From Sperchopsis tessellata (taxonomy: Eukaryota; Arthropoda; Insecta; Coleoptera; Hydrophilidae), in assembly GCA_033557685.1 (NCBI GenBank), contig JAWQRN010000220.1, forward strand, positions 1 to 33,715: a stretch of DNA of 33,715 nucleotides, in the 5' to 3' direction. Shown one piece after another: positions 10,506 through 21,619 of the stretch. Below the pieces are notes generated by a model. That model searched no databases. It worked only from the letters and a program-made list of their open reading frames with translations, and was not told the DNA's origin. Every line of letters begins with the position of its first letter. The first letter of the stretch is position 1. A program made the translations under genes and the position numbers.

Positions 10506-10929
10506 CGTTATGCCTCCAGGGGGTATTATCGGTTATATTCTCTGGGATTTCCGAATTACCCATCATAAACTGGGCTATTGTCAAGAGCACGTACTATTCC
10601 TTACCTCATATCTATCTACCCATATTCAGCTGTTTGCAAAAGAAGACTTCCTGTCCATTTCGCGTATCTTTCTACCCTCCTTGCTTTTCATTCCGCTACG
10701 CTTGCCTCTTAGTTCAAATTAGTTTGTATATTTTCGCGTAATATTAATTGTGTTGAGTGCATTCTTCCCGATTCCTCTATCTTATCCCATCCTGAACCCT
10801 GAAAGCCTTTCACTACAAGAATAACCACGTCAGCAGCCACCAGAGGAAACGCAACAAAACATGGTATTTATAAACAAATAATTATAATTGCTATTGAAGG
10901 AAGTATCCACCCGCTACATTTATATTACA
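10506..10929 (+). repeat. 3' LTR of the BEL/Pao element
   Basis: Same unit as 7359-7739, starting CGTTATGCCTCCAGGGGGTA and ending near TTATATTACA. It keeps the ~36-bp block CTCTGGGATTTCC...AAACTGGGC that is missing from the 5' LTR. The usual purine run just upstream is not obvious (TTTTAGGC). Confidence 0.93.
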
Positions 10930-13084
10930 ACAATATTTTACTCACAATACATAAAGGCAATGTGTAGAGCAGTCTGTGTAGGAACGCAGTTGTCGTTTAC
11001 ATCTAGTTATCAGAGTGTTAACAGAGGTGAATTAATGTAATTTTTCCAAAACAAAAGGCATTATCAATAAATGCTTAATTCCTGGCATCTGTGAATGGCC
11101 ATAGTAGCGGAACTTGGCCGATGTTAAATAAATAAATAATAATATTAATTATCAAATATATTGTGAGCATTTATTATACAGTTAACACTGGATAAAATGA
11201 ACAGATGAGTGGCCCGAATCAATATAGTTCGGATCAGCCATCATGATAAACGGATAGAAATGAGAGGAGGGCGAGAAATCAATCTCCTTTAGTTTACTAT
11301 CCGTAACTGAATGACGAAGATTAATAATATTGGCCTGAATGTGGTCTTTAATTGCAACAAAATTATTGGTACAGTAGATTATGATTCGAAAACCTTTAAG
11401 ACCTGTATTTACAAATATAAGATTAATTTTCTGCTAGCTTTCAACTGCCTTAAGAATAAAATTAAAGACGAAACATTGAACATCTCAGTTATATAGAATG
11501 ACCGTAGAAACTAACTTAGAACAAGCTATAGGTGGTTTGGACTGCGTGAAAAACTAAAAAAACGTCGCAAATCCAGAAACAACTTGAGAAGGATTAGATA
11601 AATACTGACTATGTACTGTTGGTAATAAAGGAGCCAACCCTTGGTGCAGCTTCATAATATTGCATTACAGTTGAACTTTGTAGACATAAACAGATATTAT
11701 TTTAGGCAAAACTCATAGAACTGAAACCATTAGTGCTGAGTATCTATTAGTAGTAGCAACACAATTTTGATATGTTCCAATTTCAGAATTTTCTGACAAC
11801 TTTAAAAATTCTACCGGAATTTAAATTTAAGAAGTTTGCAAACTCAAGGGCAAATTTGTCTGAGGTAAACCCCCCTGAGAGTGCCTCAGATTGTTACTAA
11901 GAAATAAATGTAATCTAGAAATAGGCGATGAGAGAAAGAACTGCTTTCACATTATATTTTCACGCATATTATATATCTTCAAAAAGAATGAGCTTTATAT
12001 ATTAAGAAAATTCTACTGAGATAATGAAGCCATGAAGAGAAGAGTAGGGGAAAATTAAGGTACCAGGACTGGAATTAATATTCTATAAACGTTTGCAGTC
12101 GAGTCAACTGACAATGTTTGTAGATAATGAGATTGAAGTATTTAGATTTATGTTGGAGAAGTTCTTCAAGCACTAACGCAACCGATGGCACATATGCTAA
12201 AAATAATATTTTTTTGGTAATGCAAAACATTAGTCCATCAAAATAGCTAGTATTATAAGCAGACATATATTAAAATTGTGAAATCCAGCTATGCAATGAA
12301 TATGAGCCGTAAATATATACAGTTAAGGTTAAAATTCAAATGATGTATCAACTGTAACAAATTATCCATAAAATGTGTCGTTTACTACAAACATTAAATA
12401 GGTTAAAGTATTATGTTTTTAGAAGTAGCAAAGAATTTTTGAGTTAGACAGGATCGGTGTTCGGGTTGAAAGGTGGTTTTACAATCTGTAATATATACTT
12501 TATATTTATAAGTAGTCGTTTTTAATCATATTTTAATAGAGCTTTGGTGTCTTCTTTGATAATGTGCCCAATCTAATGTATACAATCAACCATAAACGTA
12601 AAAATAGATCTGTTGCGATTCTATCATAGGACAGATATGGAGGTAATAGATCAATTTTTCCACTTATATACAACAAAGATGAAACAAAATTAATGGTAGG
12701 TGAGTGATAATAAATGGTATTAATGTTTTTCAATATTCATTAGTTTTTGGAGGCTTTATCAAATTAATCATACAATCACTTTTATCTTTGAATGAATATT
12801 AAATAAATATTTATTGTAAAATTTTACAACATTGCTTCAATAATACAGCCTTATACCCTTGATTTGCATTTTATCTGCCTTTAAAGCTTTTTACCTTTGT
12901 TATATATATTAAAAGAAATAAATCGAGGCACTAATAGCCAATGATGTTTATGCGCCTTAGCAGCAACAAACAGAAATAAATCTCATAACAAATTTTGTAA
13001 TAGGGGGTCTCCTTAGGTGGAAAAAGGTTGTGGGAGTGGGATATTAAACCAGTTCGTATTGGTGATCACAAAATATTGCAAACG
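10930..13084. other. AT-rich stretch, mostly unassigned; LINE/SINE-like tail near 11095-11140
   Basis: GAACTTGGCCGATGTTAAATAAATAAATAA (11110-11137, in two parts: GGCCGATG then TTAAATAAATAAATAA) looks like the 3' tail of a non-LTR element ending in an (AAAT)-type repeat. I could not find its body. The rest shows no supported gene. The short frame at 11311-11496 matches nothing I know. Confidence 0.4.
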
Positions 13085-13500
13085 AGCTCATGTGACCACA
13101 GATAGATAACTTTATTAATGTAAACATTTGCACAGGCCAAAAAACAATAGTGACAAAACAATATATTTATTTCACATATTTCTAGAATGAAGAGAACCAC
13201 AATAGAAACCACAGAACTTCTTCACATCGTAGAATGGGTGCTGTTCCAGGATGGTCTTTTTATTCATTATTATTTTTCATTTTTCTTTATATATGTGGGT
13301 AGCAGATTATACAGCTTTACCTCCAGATGATTTGTGGCATGCTGCAAATTCTTAACTTTGAGGAAGGGTACAAAAAGGTTATCCTTATGTCTAGTATTAC
13401 ACTCGCGGAAGTGGCTGTTTTTATGGTAGCTATCAACATTTTTGTGGATATAATGGAGGCATGCAAGTATCAACATACTGGGGATGGTAAACATTTTTTA
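13085..13500 (-). pseudogene. LINE reverse transcriptase, C-terminal end only
   Basis: On the minus strand, from 13494 down, the frame contains HYIHKNVDSYHKNSHF, then CNTRHKDNLFVPF, then HLEVKLYNLLPTYIKK. This is the C-terminal signature of a widespread arthropod non-LTR element (xYNTRxKxxLxxP ... xxKLYNxLPxxIK). After a frameshift near 13270 a further short piece (HPFYDVKKF) fits the usual last residues of these proteins. The catalytic RT lies upstream in such proteins and is not present. TTTACATTAATAAAGTTATC near 13105 (minus) may be the 3' UTR. Confidence 0.65.
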
Positions 13501-13571
13501 AATGGTTCTGATTGAAAATATTTGTCAAATACTATAATCATCTATGTACCTAAACTTCCACGGCCACAGTA

Positions 13572-13710
13572 GATATCTTCAGGTTTTTCCAGAGTTAACT
13601 GCGTTGGCTTCTCTTGTACTTTTGAGAGCGATGTGGCCTGACAATGTCCCCAGTAACGATGGACAAAATGGCAAGAAGAAAAATCAGCACCCGGAAAACC
13701 TGAAGATGTC
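13572..13710. repeat. Second Penelope-type inverted repeat
   Basis: The left arm GATATCTTCAGGTTTTTCC pairs with the complement of the right arm, GGAAAACCTGAAGATGTC. The left arm (AACTGCGTTGGCTTCTCTTG) also aligns with the left arm of the 141-323 element (AACAGTGTGTTGGCTTTTCT). One copy of the shared motif, CCTGACAATGTCC...GGACAAAAT, lies at 13637-13671. The two arms are less alike than in the first element, so it is older or partly deleted. Confidence 0.65.
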
Positions 13711-13878
13711 AAATGTTTGATCTGTACAGAATACCCACATATCAGCATTATTTACTTCAAACATCAGTGTCTGTCAAAGTCGGAACATATAACATTTTTG
13801 TAGCTAGTTGAAATATATGCATTTCATTGTGGTTTGTTCATTACAAAGGTTTATTTTTGAATAGGAAAGTATGATATA

Positions 13879-13895
13879 ATAATAATAATAATAAT
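13879..13895. repeat. (ATA)n microsatellite
   Basis: A short run of AAT/ATA trinucleotides. Confidence 0.85.
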
Positions 13896-13929
13896 TTATA
13901 ATTGTTTTCTAATTGTTACATAAACTACT

Positions 13930-14185
13930 TAGTGTAACCACTTCAGTGGTTTAGTGTTCATCGATCAGGCTGCTAAGCATGAGTACCGAATTCGATATCC
14001 AGAGGCGGTCAGCTTTTCATGACTAGGGATAGTCAAAGTAATCATTGTCCCCCGGGACCACGGCACGTTAAAGAACCCAATTTCAGTGAGAACTCAGATT
14101 GTGGCAAAATTCTCAGGTAGGCTATCTCTGGTGTTGGTGTGGCCATAGAATCTGACATGTAGATGTTAGGTTATGCTTATTAATA
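13930..14185 (+). mobile_element. tRNA-derived SINE with a GC-rich central block
   Basis: An A-box-like CTTCAGTGGTTTAGTG (13941-13956) and a B-box-like GAATTCGATATCC (13988-14000) form a polymerase III promoter head. The body follows: GAGGCGGTCAGCTTTTCATG, GTCCCCCGGGACCACGGCAC (from about 14046) and GTTAAAGAACCC. The tail is GGTGTTGGTGTGGCC...CTGACATGTAGATGTTAG. The GC-rich middle stands out from the AT-rich surroundings and looks like a constrained SINE core. No poly-A or simple 3' tail is clear. Confidence 0.7.
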
Positions 14186-14409
14186 TAGATAATAGAGTTG
14201 TAAACTTTTTCTTTTTCCAGTTAAGATAGGTAATTAAGAGAAAATTTTGTAATCGCAAAAACTTTTCAGGGTCCCCTGAAACAGATTTTTCTATTTCTTT
14301 TAGCATGTTGTCTGTCTCTTTGTGTTTCAGACATGAGTTTTGGGTACCCCATAACTCAAGAAAGAATTTTATTGAATTAAAATAGGAACATACAATCTAA
14401 TTATTAGGG

Positions 14410-14850
14410 CCTGGTCAACCAACAGGTGTTCTTTATATCGAATGTTAAAAGAACGTCCAGTATATTCTGTCTATACTCACAGAACAGGATATACATCTCA
14501 CTGTTTGTTGTAGGGTTAAACCTATAGAACTCTACACAACATTCTAGTGAAGAACAAAGACCAGTTTGATCTCAAAACCAGGTGCGGGGTGTATTTTCTG
14601 CTCTGTGAGTGTGGAGCGGAATATATGTGACAAACTGGACATTCTTTTAAACTTTGATAGAAGGAATATCTTTGGTGCATCAAATACACCTTCGATGTCT
14701 TAAGCTTCGACAGTTATATCAATTCCTGCTCTCATGAATCTTCATAGATATTCAAATTATAAGATTATTTAATATTGCCAAAATCCTTGAGATATATCTA
14801 AGCAGTCCTATTTTGAACCTCAACTTATCACATAATTTTACCTCCTCCCC
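14410..14850 (+). pseudogene. Penelope-like element: GIY-YIG endonuclease remnant
   Basis: From 14520 one plus frame reads TYRTLHNILVKNKDQFDL, then CGVYFLLCECGAEYM-stop-QTGHSFKL, then two stops, then KEYLWCIKYTFDV. This is the GIY-YIG domain of a Penelope-like retroelement: GVY for GIY at 14586-14594, the CECG zinc-type cysteines, and YM plus a stop (14628) where YIG is expected. The R-x-x-E-H helix is broken by stops at about 14652. The family uses this domain to nick target DNA at the 3' end of its RT protein. The RT is not recognisable upstream. The shared HHR-like motif follows at 14971-15003, the same order as in the copy at 26230-26980. Confidence 0.78.
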
Positions 14851-14970
14851 TATATAAAAATATCCTCAAAAGGTTAATTCCTCGTCCTGCAGTTGGTAGG
14901 TCTGGTGGCACCGGTTAGTTTGTACTATTGTCTTCACACTACCTCATATAATAATTGTACCATCTTTGAA

Positions 14971-15003
14971 CTTGAAAATGATTTAGTGTAGTTGAAACCT
15001 GTC
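14971..15003 (+). ncRNA. Possible Penelope terminal-repeat hammerhead-like motif, divergent copy
   Basis: CTTGAAAATG, 10-12 nt, then GTTGAAACCTGTCGC, followed by AATAAAATAAATG-like sequence. It sits where a Penelope-like terminal repeat should be, downstream of the GIY-YIG remnant. The stem II pairing is weak in this copy. Confidence 0.4.
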
Positions 15004-15004
15004 G

Positions 15005-16851
15005 CTGTACAATATAAAATAAATGTTTGTGGAAAAATAACATCTTTTAATTTCTATTCATATACCTTGAAAAATACATTTACAGCTTACTTATTGTTTT
15101 TTAATACGGAAATAAAACATTGAATTTTAATTGAAATTTGTTTTTAAAATTATGACTTCTACTACAAAAAATGTACATGTTAATTTTAGTGTTATTCCTT
15201 CAGTGCCAAAAGTGTATATGATCTAAGCAAAGAGAAATAAACAATAATAGTACAAAATGCTCTAACTAGAATCTACCACACCACAAATATTTTTATTTCA
15301 TACCTGTACTTAACATACTTTCAGAAAAAATAAAAAAAAATTTCAAGAATATGTTTTTCATAAATATATCTATGTAACTGATAAATATTTCGGAATTAAC
15401 GAGCCAGACTGGCACTAATTCAACCTGTTATAAATATAGATAATTTGATTTTTTAAATAGGTAACTTAAAATTGGCTGAAAAAGGCTGTAGTTTTCTTGT
15501 AGTAGGTTTATGTGAAGAATCAATGGTGTCAGAGAAAATTGTATGTCCAGGATCTTTTTCACCCTGAATTTACTTTTCTTAAATAATAGTTTTTATTTAA
15601 AGAGATTCTTAGAGAACCATTTTTGATAATGACCTTTGGCCGATTTTATACAATCCTTAAGTTCGGAGCAACATATCAAAAAGAATTATTTTTGAAATTG
15701 AAATAATTAGTTATAATTAGGCAACTTTGAAGCCCTGAATTGAGGTTGAATGAAGAATTAGTTATGGAAGCAACATGAAAATTAGATGCAGAGTGGGCTA
15801 GTCGACTATATATAATCGTGAAATCCAATGAATTAATATGGCTTGTTGGAGTGGATTTCCATTGCCTACTACCATTTTTTTGGAGTTGTGGAGTAATATG
15901 ATAATTAAGTGCGAAAGGAACTATAGAGGAATATTTTTCATGTGATGATTTAAAGACAGAAAGATAATTTTGAATAGATTAAAACCTATCTCTGATTTTG
16001 AAATTATTATTAAATTAGTAACACTTTTTTCTTGGTCTATCCATTCCTTGGTAAAGTGAAAAAGTTTCATGAAAGAACATTTTACTTATTACTTTTAAAA
16101 ACACTGTTCATAACCACCTTATGGCCTTGTTAATAAAAGTTGCCCCTTATAAATTTATCTATATTATAGTGTGGGCATTTATGAAATTAAATTGTTTTTC
16201 TTTTATTGATTACTTAGTTGAAAATAAAATTAAAAAACCTATCCCTTGTTTTAAGTTTTACCCACTGCTATATTATTGTTTTGGGATAAAATATTTGAGT
16301 AGAGAATAACTAAAAATGAAGAAGGATTTTGGCAACTTTTTCTGTTGGATTATAAGTAAGTCAGAATTTATAAATGTAAAGAATATTGTAGTATAAATGT
16401 GAATAATCTTTCATAGCAGCTATATTGAATGGCGAAATAGGTGGTATCACTAACTCCTTAGCACATGTATTGTGACTACTTTAGTCAACAGAGTTGTATC
16501 TGTTGTTTATTATTATCATAGTCCACAATACATGAGCCAGGAATATACCAATATCACCATTCATCATTCACTTAAATAAAATTAATTCATAGGTGATTAT
16601 GTCGCATATATGTTATAATAAACATGTAATAGTAAGAACCACATTTCTAGGTACTCAACAAAGAAATATAAATATATATTAAAGAAAAATTAATATAGCT
16701 AGAAAGTCAAATACACTAATATACTAAACACAATGTCAATACATTTTAAGAAAATCTGTATTGTACAAGCATTATTTCAAAAATTATTTTTTCGTACCTT
16801 TCATAAATAGGTAGAGGGCGTTAAATGAGTCAGTTTTATTTATATTATTTT
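15005..16851. other. AT-rich stretch, nothing recognised
   Basis: There are no convincing domains in any frame. The open frame at 16121-16309 is low-complexity and has no family resemblance I can see. Confidence 0.5.
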
Positions 16852-17133
16852 TAGTGGTGGGAACCATCGAATAAAAACTATCGATTCATTCGATACTTAA
16901 AAACTTTCAAATTATATATATTTTCCATAGCATGAGTTTTTATTCGAATAGTTTTTTATATATTTTTCAAACTACTTTTGTTTTGGACTCTTAGCTTAAA
17001 ACTAGGTCGTAAATTGCTACCTATCTCTTAAAGTGGAAAAACTCAAGTAAATTGCATTATACTGATTATTTCAAACTTCTTTTTCACATTAGCTAAAACA
17101 TTTAGTATTCCGATTTCATTGAAAATTATAGAA

Positions 17134-17170
<37 letters not shown>

Positions 17171-17814
17171 AATAATATTACTAAAAAAAGATTGATAAAT
17201 AGTTTGGATAAAATATTTTAATTATTAGATTGAAATAACTATTGAAATTTGGTACGAAATCTTTAAAAAATCATTTGCTGAAAAAATTCATTCCAATGAA
17301 TTTTTATTGAAATTATAGATTTTTTAATTTGAATAATTCATTTTATATCTTTCGAACTACTTTTGTTTCGAACTCTTTTGCTTACTTTTCTTTATAGTTC
17401 ATATAATAAAATTTTAAATCTAAATTACCCTATCATATAACTTGGTCGTAAATTGCCACCTATGTCTTAAAGTGGAAAAACTCTACGTAATTGCATTATA
17501 ATGATTATTCGAACAAATATATTTGTACCTAGTTATTATCTCCTTTTTCAATTTGCTCAAAACATTGTTCAGAATTCAAATTTCAATGTAACAATTGAAA
17601 ATTATATTACTAAAAATGAATAATAAATAATTCGAATAAAATATTTTTCATCTGCTGAATAAAAATTTACTGTAGTAGCTATTGAAATTTTCTTTGAATT
17701 CTTTGAAAAATATCATTTATTAAAAGAATTATTTGCTGAAAAAATCATTTGCATAAAAATTCATTCGATTGAGTACTATCAATAGTTTATTTCATTCGAA
17801 AATGTCCATCACTA
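16852..17814. mobile_element. hAT-like non-autonomous element with duplicated interior
   Basis: The left end reads TAGTGGTGGGAACCATCGAA and the complement of the right end reads TAGTGATGGACATTTTCGAA. Both continue into A/T plus ACTATCGAT-like sequence. TAGTGATGG-type ends are typical of hAT elements. Two related interior units, about 16960-17310 and 17340-17790, share GGTCGTAAATTGCTACCTAT, CTTAAAGTGGAAAAACTC and AATTGCATTATA. There are no transposase frames. The 8-bp flanks (16844-16851, 17815-17822) do not match, so a target duplication is not supported. Confidence 0.6.
17139..17167. repeat. (TA)n microsatellite
   Basis: A pure TA run inside the hAT-like element, between its two related interior units. 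Confidence 0.95.
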
Positions 17815-18484
17815 GTGTGGATGTCAATCAGTTGTCTAGTATAGATGTGGAGGTATTGGTGTCTGTGTAGTGATTATTTAACTAATAGAATCGAATCATG
17901 AGGGTAAGTTACAGTCAAGTTCATCATCAGATGCGAGAATTTAAAGTTGGGGTCTAGTATTACGGTGCTTGGGATATTGAATGTAAACAAACTCGCAGCA
18001 CTAGTGTTTCTTCATAGAGGTCATGCATACAAATTTGGAATGGTAAAGTTTGTGTTTACTTTGAGGTAATTACTTGATGTATAATAACAAATAGAGCGAA
18101 TAATACGAGCGTTTTGCAGATGCCCCAGTCAGTACAGCAGATTTCATGCATACTTATCTCTTTCATACTTGTGCTGCTTTCTCTTGATGTAGCCAAGGAT
18201 GGAATTAAATATTTACACTTGCACCTCAAGCAGGAGCTTGGAACTTTTGTGTTTGTAGTAAGGATTTTAGGAGTCCCACTGGCCAAGATCTGTAATCAAA
18301 GAGTTTTGGGTATGCTCAGTTTCGAAAGAAGACGTGCGTACCACCATTCATGGGTTGTACTTTCTTGTACTGAGTGCACAACATATAAATGGGAATTCGT
18401 TTTACATTCAAGTTTTGGAGATTTTTCATGTCATCGCGTAATATCACAATAAGTTCTTGGTCCATCTCAAAGGATATCATCTTA
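17815..18484. other. Unassigned stretch
   Basis: Overlapping open frames on both strands (18056-18286 minus, 18114-18452 plus) have no recognisable motif. A Gag/protease part of the BEL/Pao remnant to the right would be expected here, but I could not find one. Confidence 0.4.
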
Positions 18485-19735
18485 ATCGATCCTCATTTTA
18501 ATAAAAATGAAGATATAGACTTGTTATTAGATGCTGGGATATATTAAAACAAGATGGAATAAATCTTGTAAAAAATACACCCGTTGTGCAAAACTCATTC
18601 AAAGGTGGATTATTTCAGGGAAAGTAAAAAAGAAAATTAATAACACCCATTACCATTTTTTAAAAAAAAGTGAGTTAGAAATCAGCTACTAAAATTATGT
18701 GAAATTGAAGAATGCCAACATCATCACCAGATGTTGAAATTTGTGAAACTCATTTTATAGAAAACACATCACGTAATAAAGACGGAAGCTGTGAAAATTC
18801 TACTAGAAAAACGTTTATTCAGTTAGAATGTAAATTAGGACAAAATCACTCATTTAGAGAGCAATATGTGTGATTTATGATGGAATACAGGCATTTCGGT
18901 CATATGTCTCCTATTAATCTGACTTTAAATAAGAAGAAAACTTCGTACATTTTAGCACTTCATGTAGTTGTTCGACACGGAAGTACCTACTAGTGCCACT
19001 CCGTAAAGACAGAATCAGGATGGTTCTTGAACTATTTGCAATATACCGGACTCGCAATACAATATGACCTTTTTGATATTCTATTAAATTTAGGAAACAC
19101 AAATATGTCGTATTGTGGAGGGACAATCCCAGTAAAGAAAGCACGTTTTATAACTTAATTACTGTAATATGTGGAACAGCCTCAACTCCTTGTTTAGCTA
19201 TTCGATGCCTTGAGGAACATGCTTTGAATGCTAATTCCAAATTTCTCCAAGCTGCATCAGTTATATTAAATAATATCTATGTTGACGATACAATACAAAT
19301 TTGTAAGGATATATGTAATATATTAAAATCAGTGTTTTTTACTAAGGAAATAGATGTCCAATAATCCTCCAATATTAGAGGGTGTCCAAGATCCCAATGA
19401 TCCGAGAGGCTTTCGATTGCTCTCACCGCTTTTTTTTTTTTAAAATTATAACTTTTTATTACTACTACTTATATTACTAATTAATAATAGAAGCAATGGT
19501 AGCATTTTATACCGCCCAGTTCACCTCATTTTGGAAGATTATGGAAAGTTGGAGTGGAATCAGTAAAGCACCATCTGTCCCACTATTACGGACAATACAT
19601 ATTGACATATAAATAATTTTACACTCTCATTGTGCAAATTGAAGCAATTTGGAATTCTCGTCCTGTACACACATCCCATTATTTAATTGGAATACCAAAT
19701 AACCAGCTACATGGCGAGATCAGTTAGGAATACGA
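18485..19735 (+). pseudogene. Second BEL/Pao pol remnant (protease end, RT, integrase piece)
   Basis: 18485-18620 gives DPHFNKNEDIDLLLDAGIY and, after a shift, GINLVKNTPVVQNSFKGG, the end of the Pao protease region. 18700-18900 gives EECQHHHQM-like and MMEYRHFGHMS, the lead into RT. 19105-19290 gives LWRDNPSKEST, GTASTPCLAIRCLEEHA and IYVDD, so both catalytic Asp of the RT motif are kept (19278-19289). 19503-19733 gives HFIPPSSPHFGRLWKVGVES and VQIEAIWNSRP, the back half of the integrase core. Parts between these are deleted, and stops and shifts occur throughout. No LTRs are visible on either side. It is a different and less complete copy than the one at 7359-10929. Confidence 0.82.
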
Positions 19736-19759
19736 AGTTATACCAGTAAGCGCATGCAT

Positions 19760-21560
19760 GATAGATATTGTAATTTACTGTTGTTATTGTAAACTACGCA
19801 CTTGAAATGCAGGACATAAATGAATACTGGAGATTCCAGAAACAAATTAGGGCCAAAAAAAGAATAGCGAAAAACAACTGGCTGAATCAGTGCATAGAAA
19901 TAGAAAAACTGCAAACCATGCACAATTTCAACCTACATAAAAAGTTAAAGGAGACAGCAGCAATACGTCAAAAATCAACACCTCAAACACTAGTTAAAAG
20001 CCAAAGCAAATTAGTAACAGAACCATCAGAAAGGAAAGCGACATGGAAAAATTACATACAAGAACTATTTGAAGTATATATTATATTACTATAATGAGAA
20101 TATGGAAACTGTCTCACAGGCCTAGAAATCACGAAGGACTAGGTCAAAAAAGCTATTAAATCTACCAAAAATAACAAAGCAGCTGGATCAGATGAGATAC
20201 CAGTTAAAATAATTAAACTTCTCGATGACGATAGCGTATCTAACTACAAACAATATTCAACAAAATCTATGACAGATATATCCTGCTGATTGATTAAGAA
20301 CAACTTTCATACCACTACCAAAGAAGAATAATGCAAAAAGTGCAGTGAATATAGACTTATCAACATGATGAACCACACACTAAAAATTTTCCTTAAAGTG
20401 CTGCATCAACGACTAAGAAATGTGAAGTCGTCATTTTGGAAGACACAGTTTGACTTTACTGAAGGATTGGGGATTAGAGAAGCTCTAATTACCACCCAGG
20501 TGTTGGTCCCGAATTGCCACTTCCAACGAAAACCAGTATGCATCTGTTTTGCGGACTATGAAAAAACATTCCTCATAGTACGACACGACAAACTGGTTGA
20601 AATCATCTGCATAATGGAACTAGATCAGACAGATGTAAGATACATAAATAATTTGTATTGGAACCAAACAGCTAGAGTAAGAGTAGATGGAGAAACAACC
20701 AAAGATATGAAAATATACGACAAGGTTGCATACTATTTCCCTTGCTATTCAATTTCTATTCTGAGGCAGTTTTTCAGGAGACATTGGAAAATGTAGACAA
20801 GGGCATCTAAGTAAATGGAAAATGGATCAATAACATCCGTTTCGTGGATGACGCAGAGATTATAGCTGACAACATCGAAGACCTCCAATACTTAGTAGTC
20901 AACAAAGTAAATATTCATAGCAAAGAGATGGGACTAAAGATGAACATCGATAAGACTAAGTTCATGGTGATAACAAGGAATCCAGAAATATTCGCGGATA
21001 GCAACATAACAATCGAGAATTCTTCCATTGAATGGGTAACCAGATTCAAATATTTAGGGGTTTGGTTGCACGACAAATGGGACTCGAACAAAGAACTGAA
21101 AAGCCGAATACAAATGACTCCAAGCGCTTTCATGAAATACAAGCAGTTACTGGCAAACAGTGTATTTGACCTAGACCTTAGAATACGATTTACACAATGT
21201 TACGTATGGTCAGATCTGCTGTATGGAATGATAGCGTGGACTGTAAAGGTTGTCAACGTGAATAGGCTTGAGGCGAAATGTGGACTCTTCGCCGCGTACT
21301 GAAAATTCCATGGACGGCTATAATTACATACGAAGAGGTATTAGCTCAAATACAGAAATACTGTGAACTACTATTTAACATAAAACAAAGAAAGACGGCA
21401 TACTTAGGCCATATTATGCGCAATCTAAGTAAAACCTTTTACAACTTATCATCTAGGGCAAGATTGAAGGTAAGAGAGGAATGGGCCGGAAACAAAAGTC
21501 ACGGCAACTGCAAACTGCAACGAAATGAAACATGTGATCGCGAATATTCATTAGTGGATA
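19760..21560 (+). pseudogene. LINE reverse transcriptase pseudogene (family A, copy 1)
   Basis: Blocks appear in family order. The RT lead-in is FQKQIRAKKRIAKNNWLNQ and KATWKNYIQELFE (to 20094). KAAGSDEIPVKIIKLLDDD follows (about 20175). HTLKIFLKVLHQRL and the palm motif CFADYEKTF lie in 20365-20796, with the catalytic Asp kept. IRFVDDAEIIADN (from about 20836) stands where the FADD/YADD box is expected; both Asp are kept. The thumb is FKYLGVWLHDKWDS (about 21045). The C-terminal RRVLKIPWTAIITYEEVL and KRKTAYLGHIMRN-like blocks end near 21440. Three different frames and several stops interrupt it. No endonuclease domain is present, so it is 5'-truncated, as LINE copies often are. The clade may be RTE-like, but I hold that loosely. 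Confidence 0.85.
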
Positions 21561-21619
21561 TGCATAAGAAGAAGAAAGGAAGTCTTAAGTATTTTACTTG
21601 TAGAGCCCCTTTTTATAAT

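Larger units (their letters stand above)
7359..10929 (+). mobile_element. BEL/Pao LTR retrotransposon, internally deleted
   Basis: Two direct LTRs (7359-7739 and 10506-10929) flank a gag-pol region on the plus strand. Intact members of the group are usually 5-8 kb; this copy is about 3.6 kb. It has lost most of reverse transcriptase, all recognisable RNase H and the integrase core. The remaining frames are broken by stops and frameshifts. I find no clear target-site duplication. The LTRs differ at many sites, so the insertion is old. Confidence 0.92.

Noticed and set aside
18056..18452. Overlapping open frames on both strands, the longest 112 aa
   Set aside because: Neither frame shows a family motif, and the similar lengths on both strands suggest chance.
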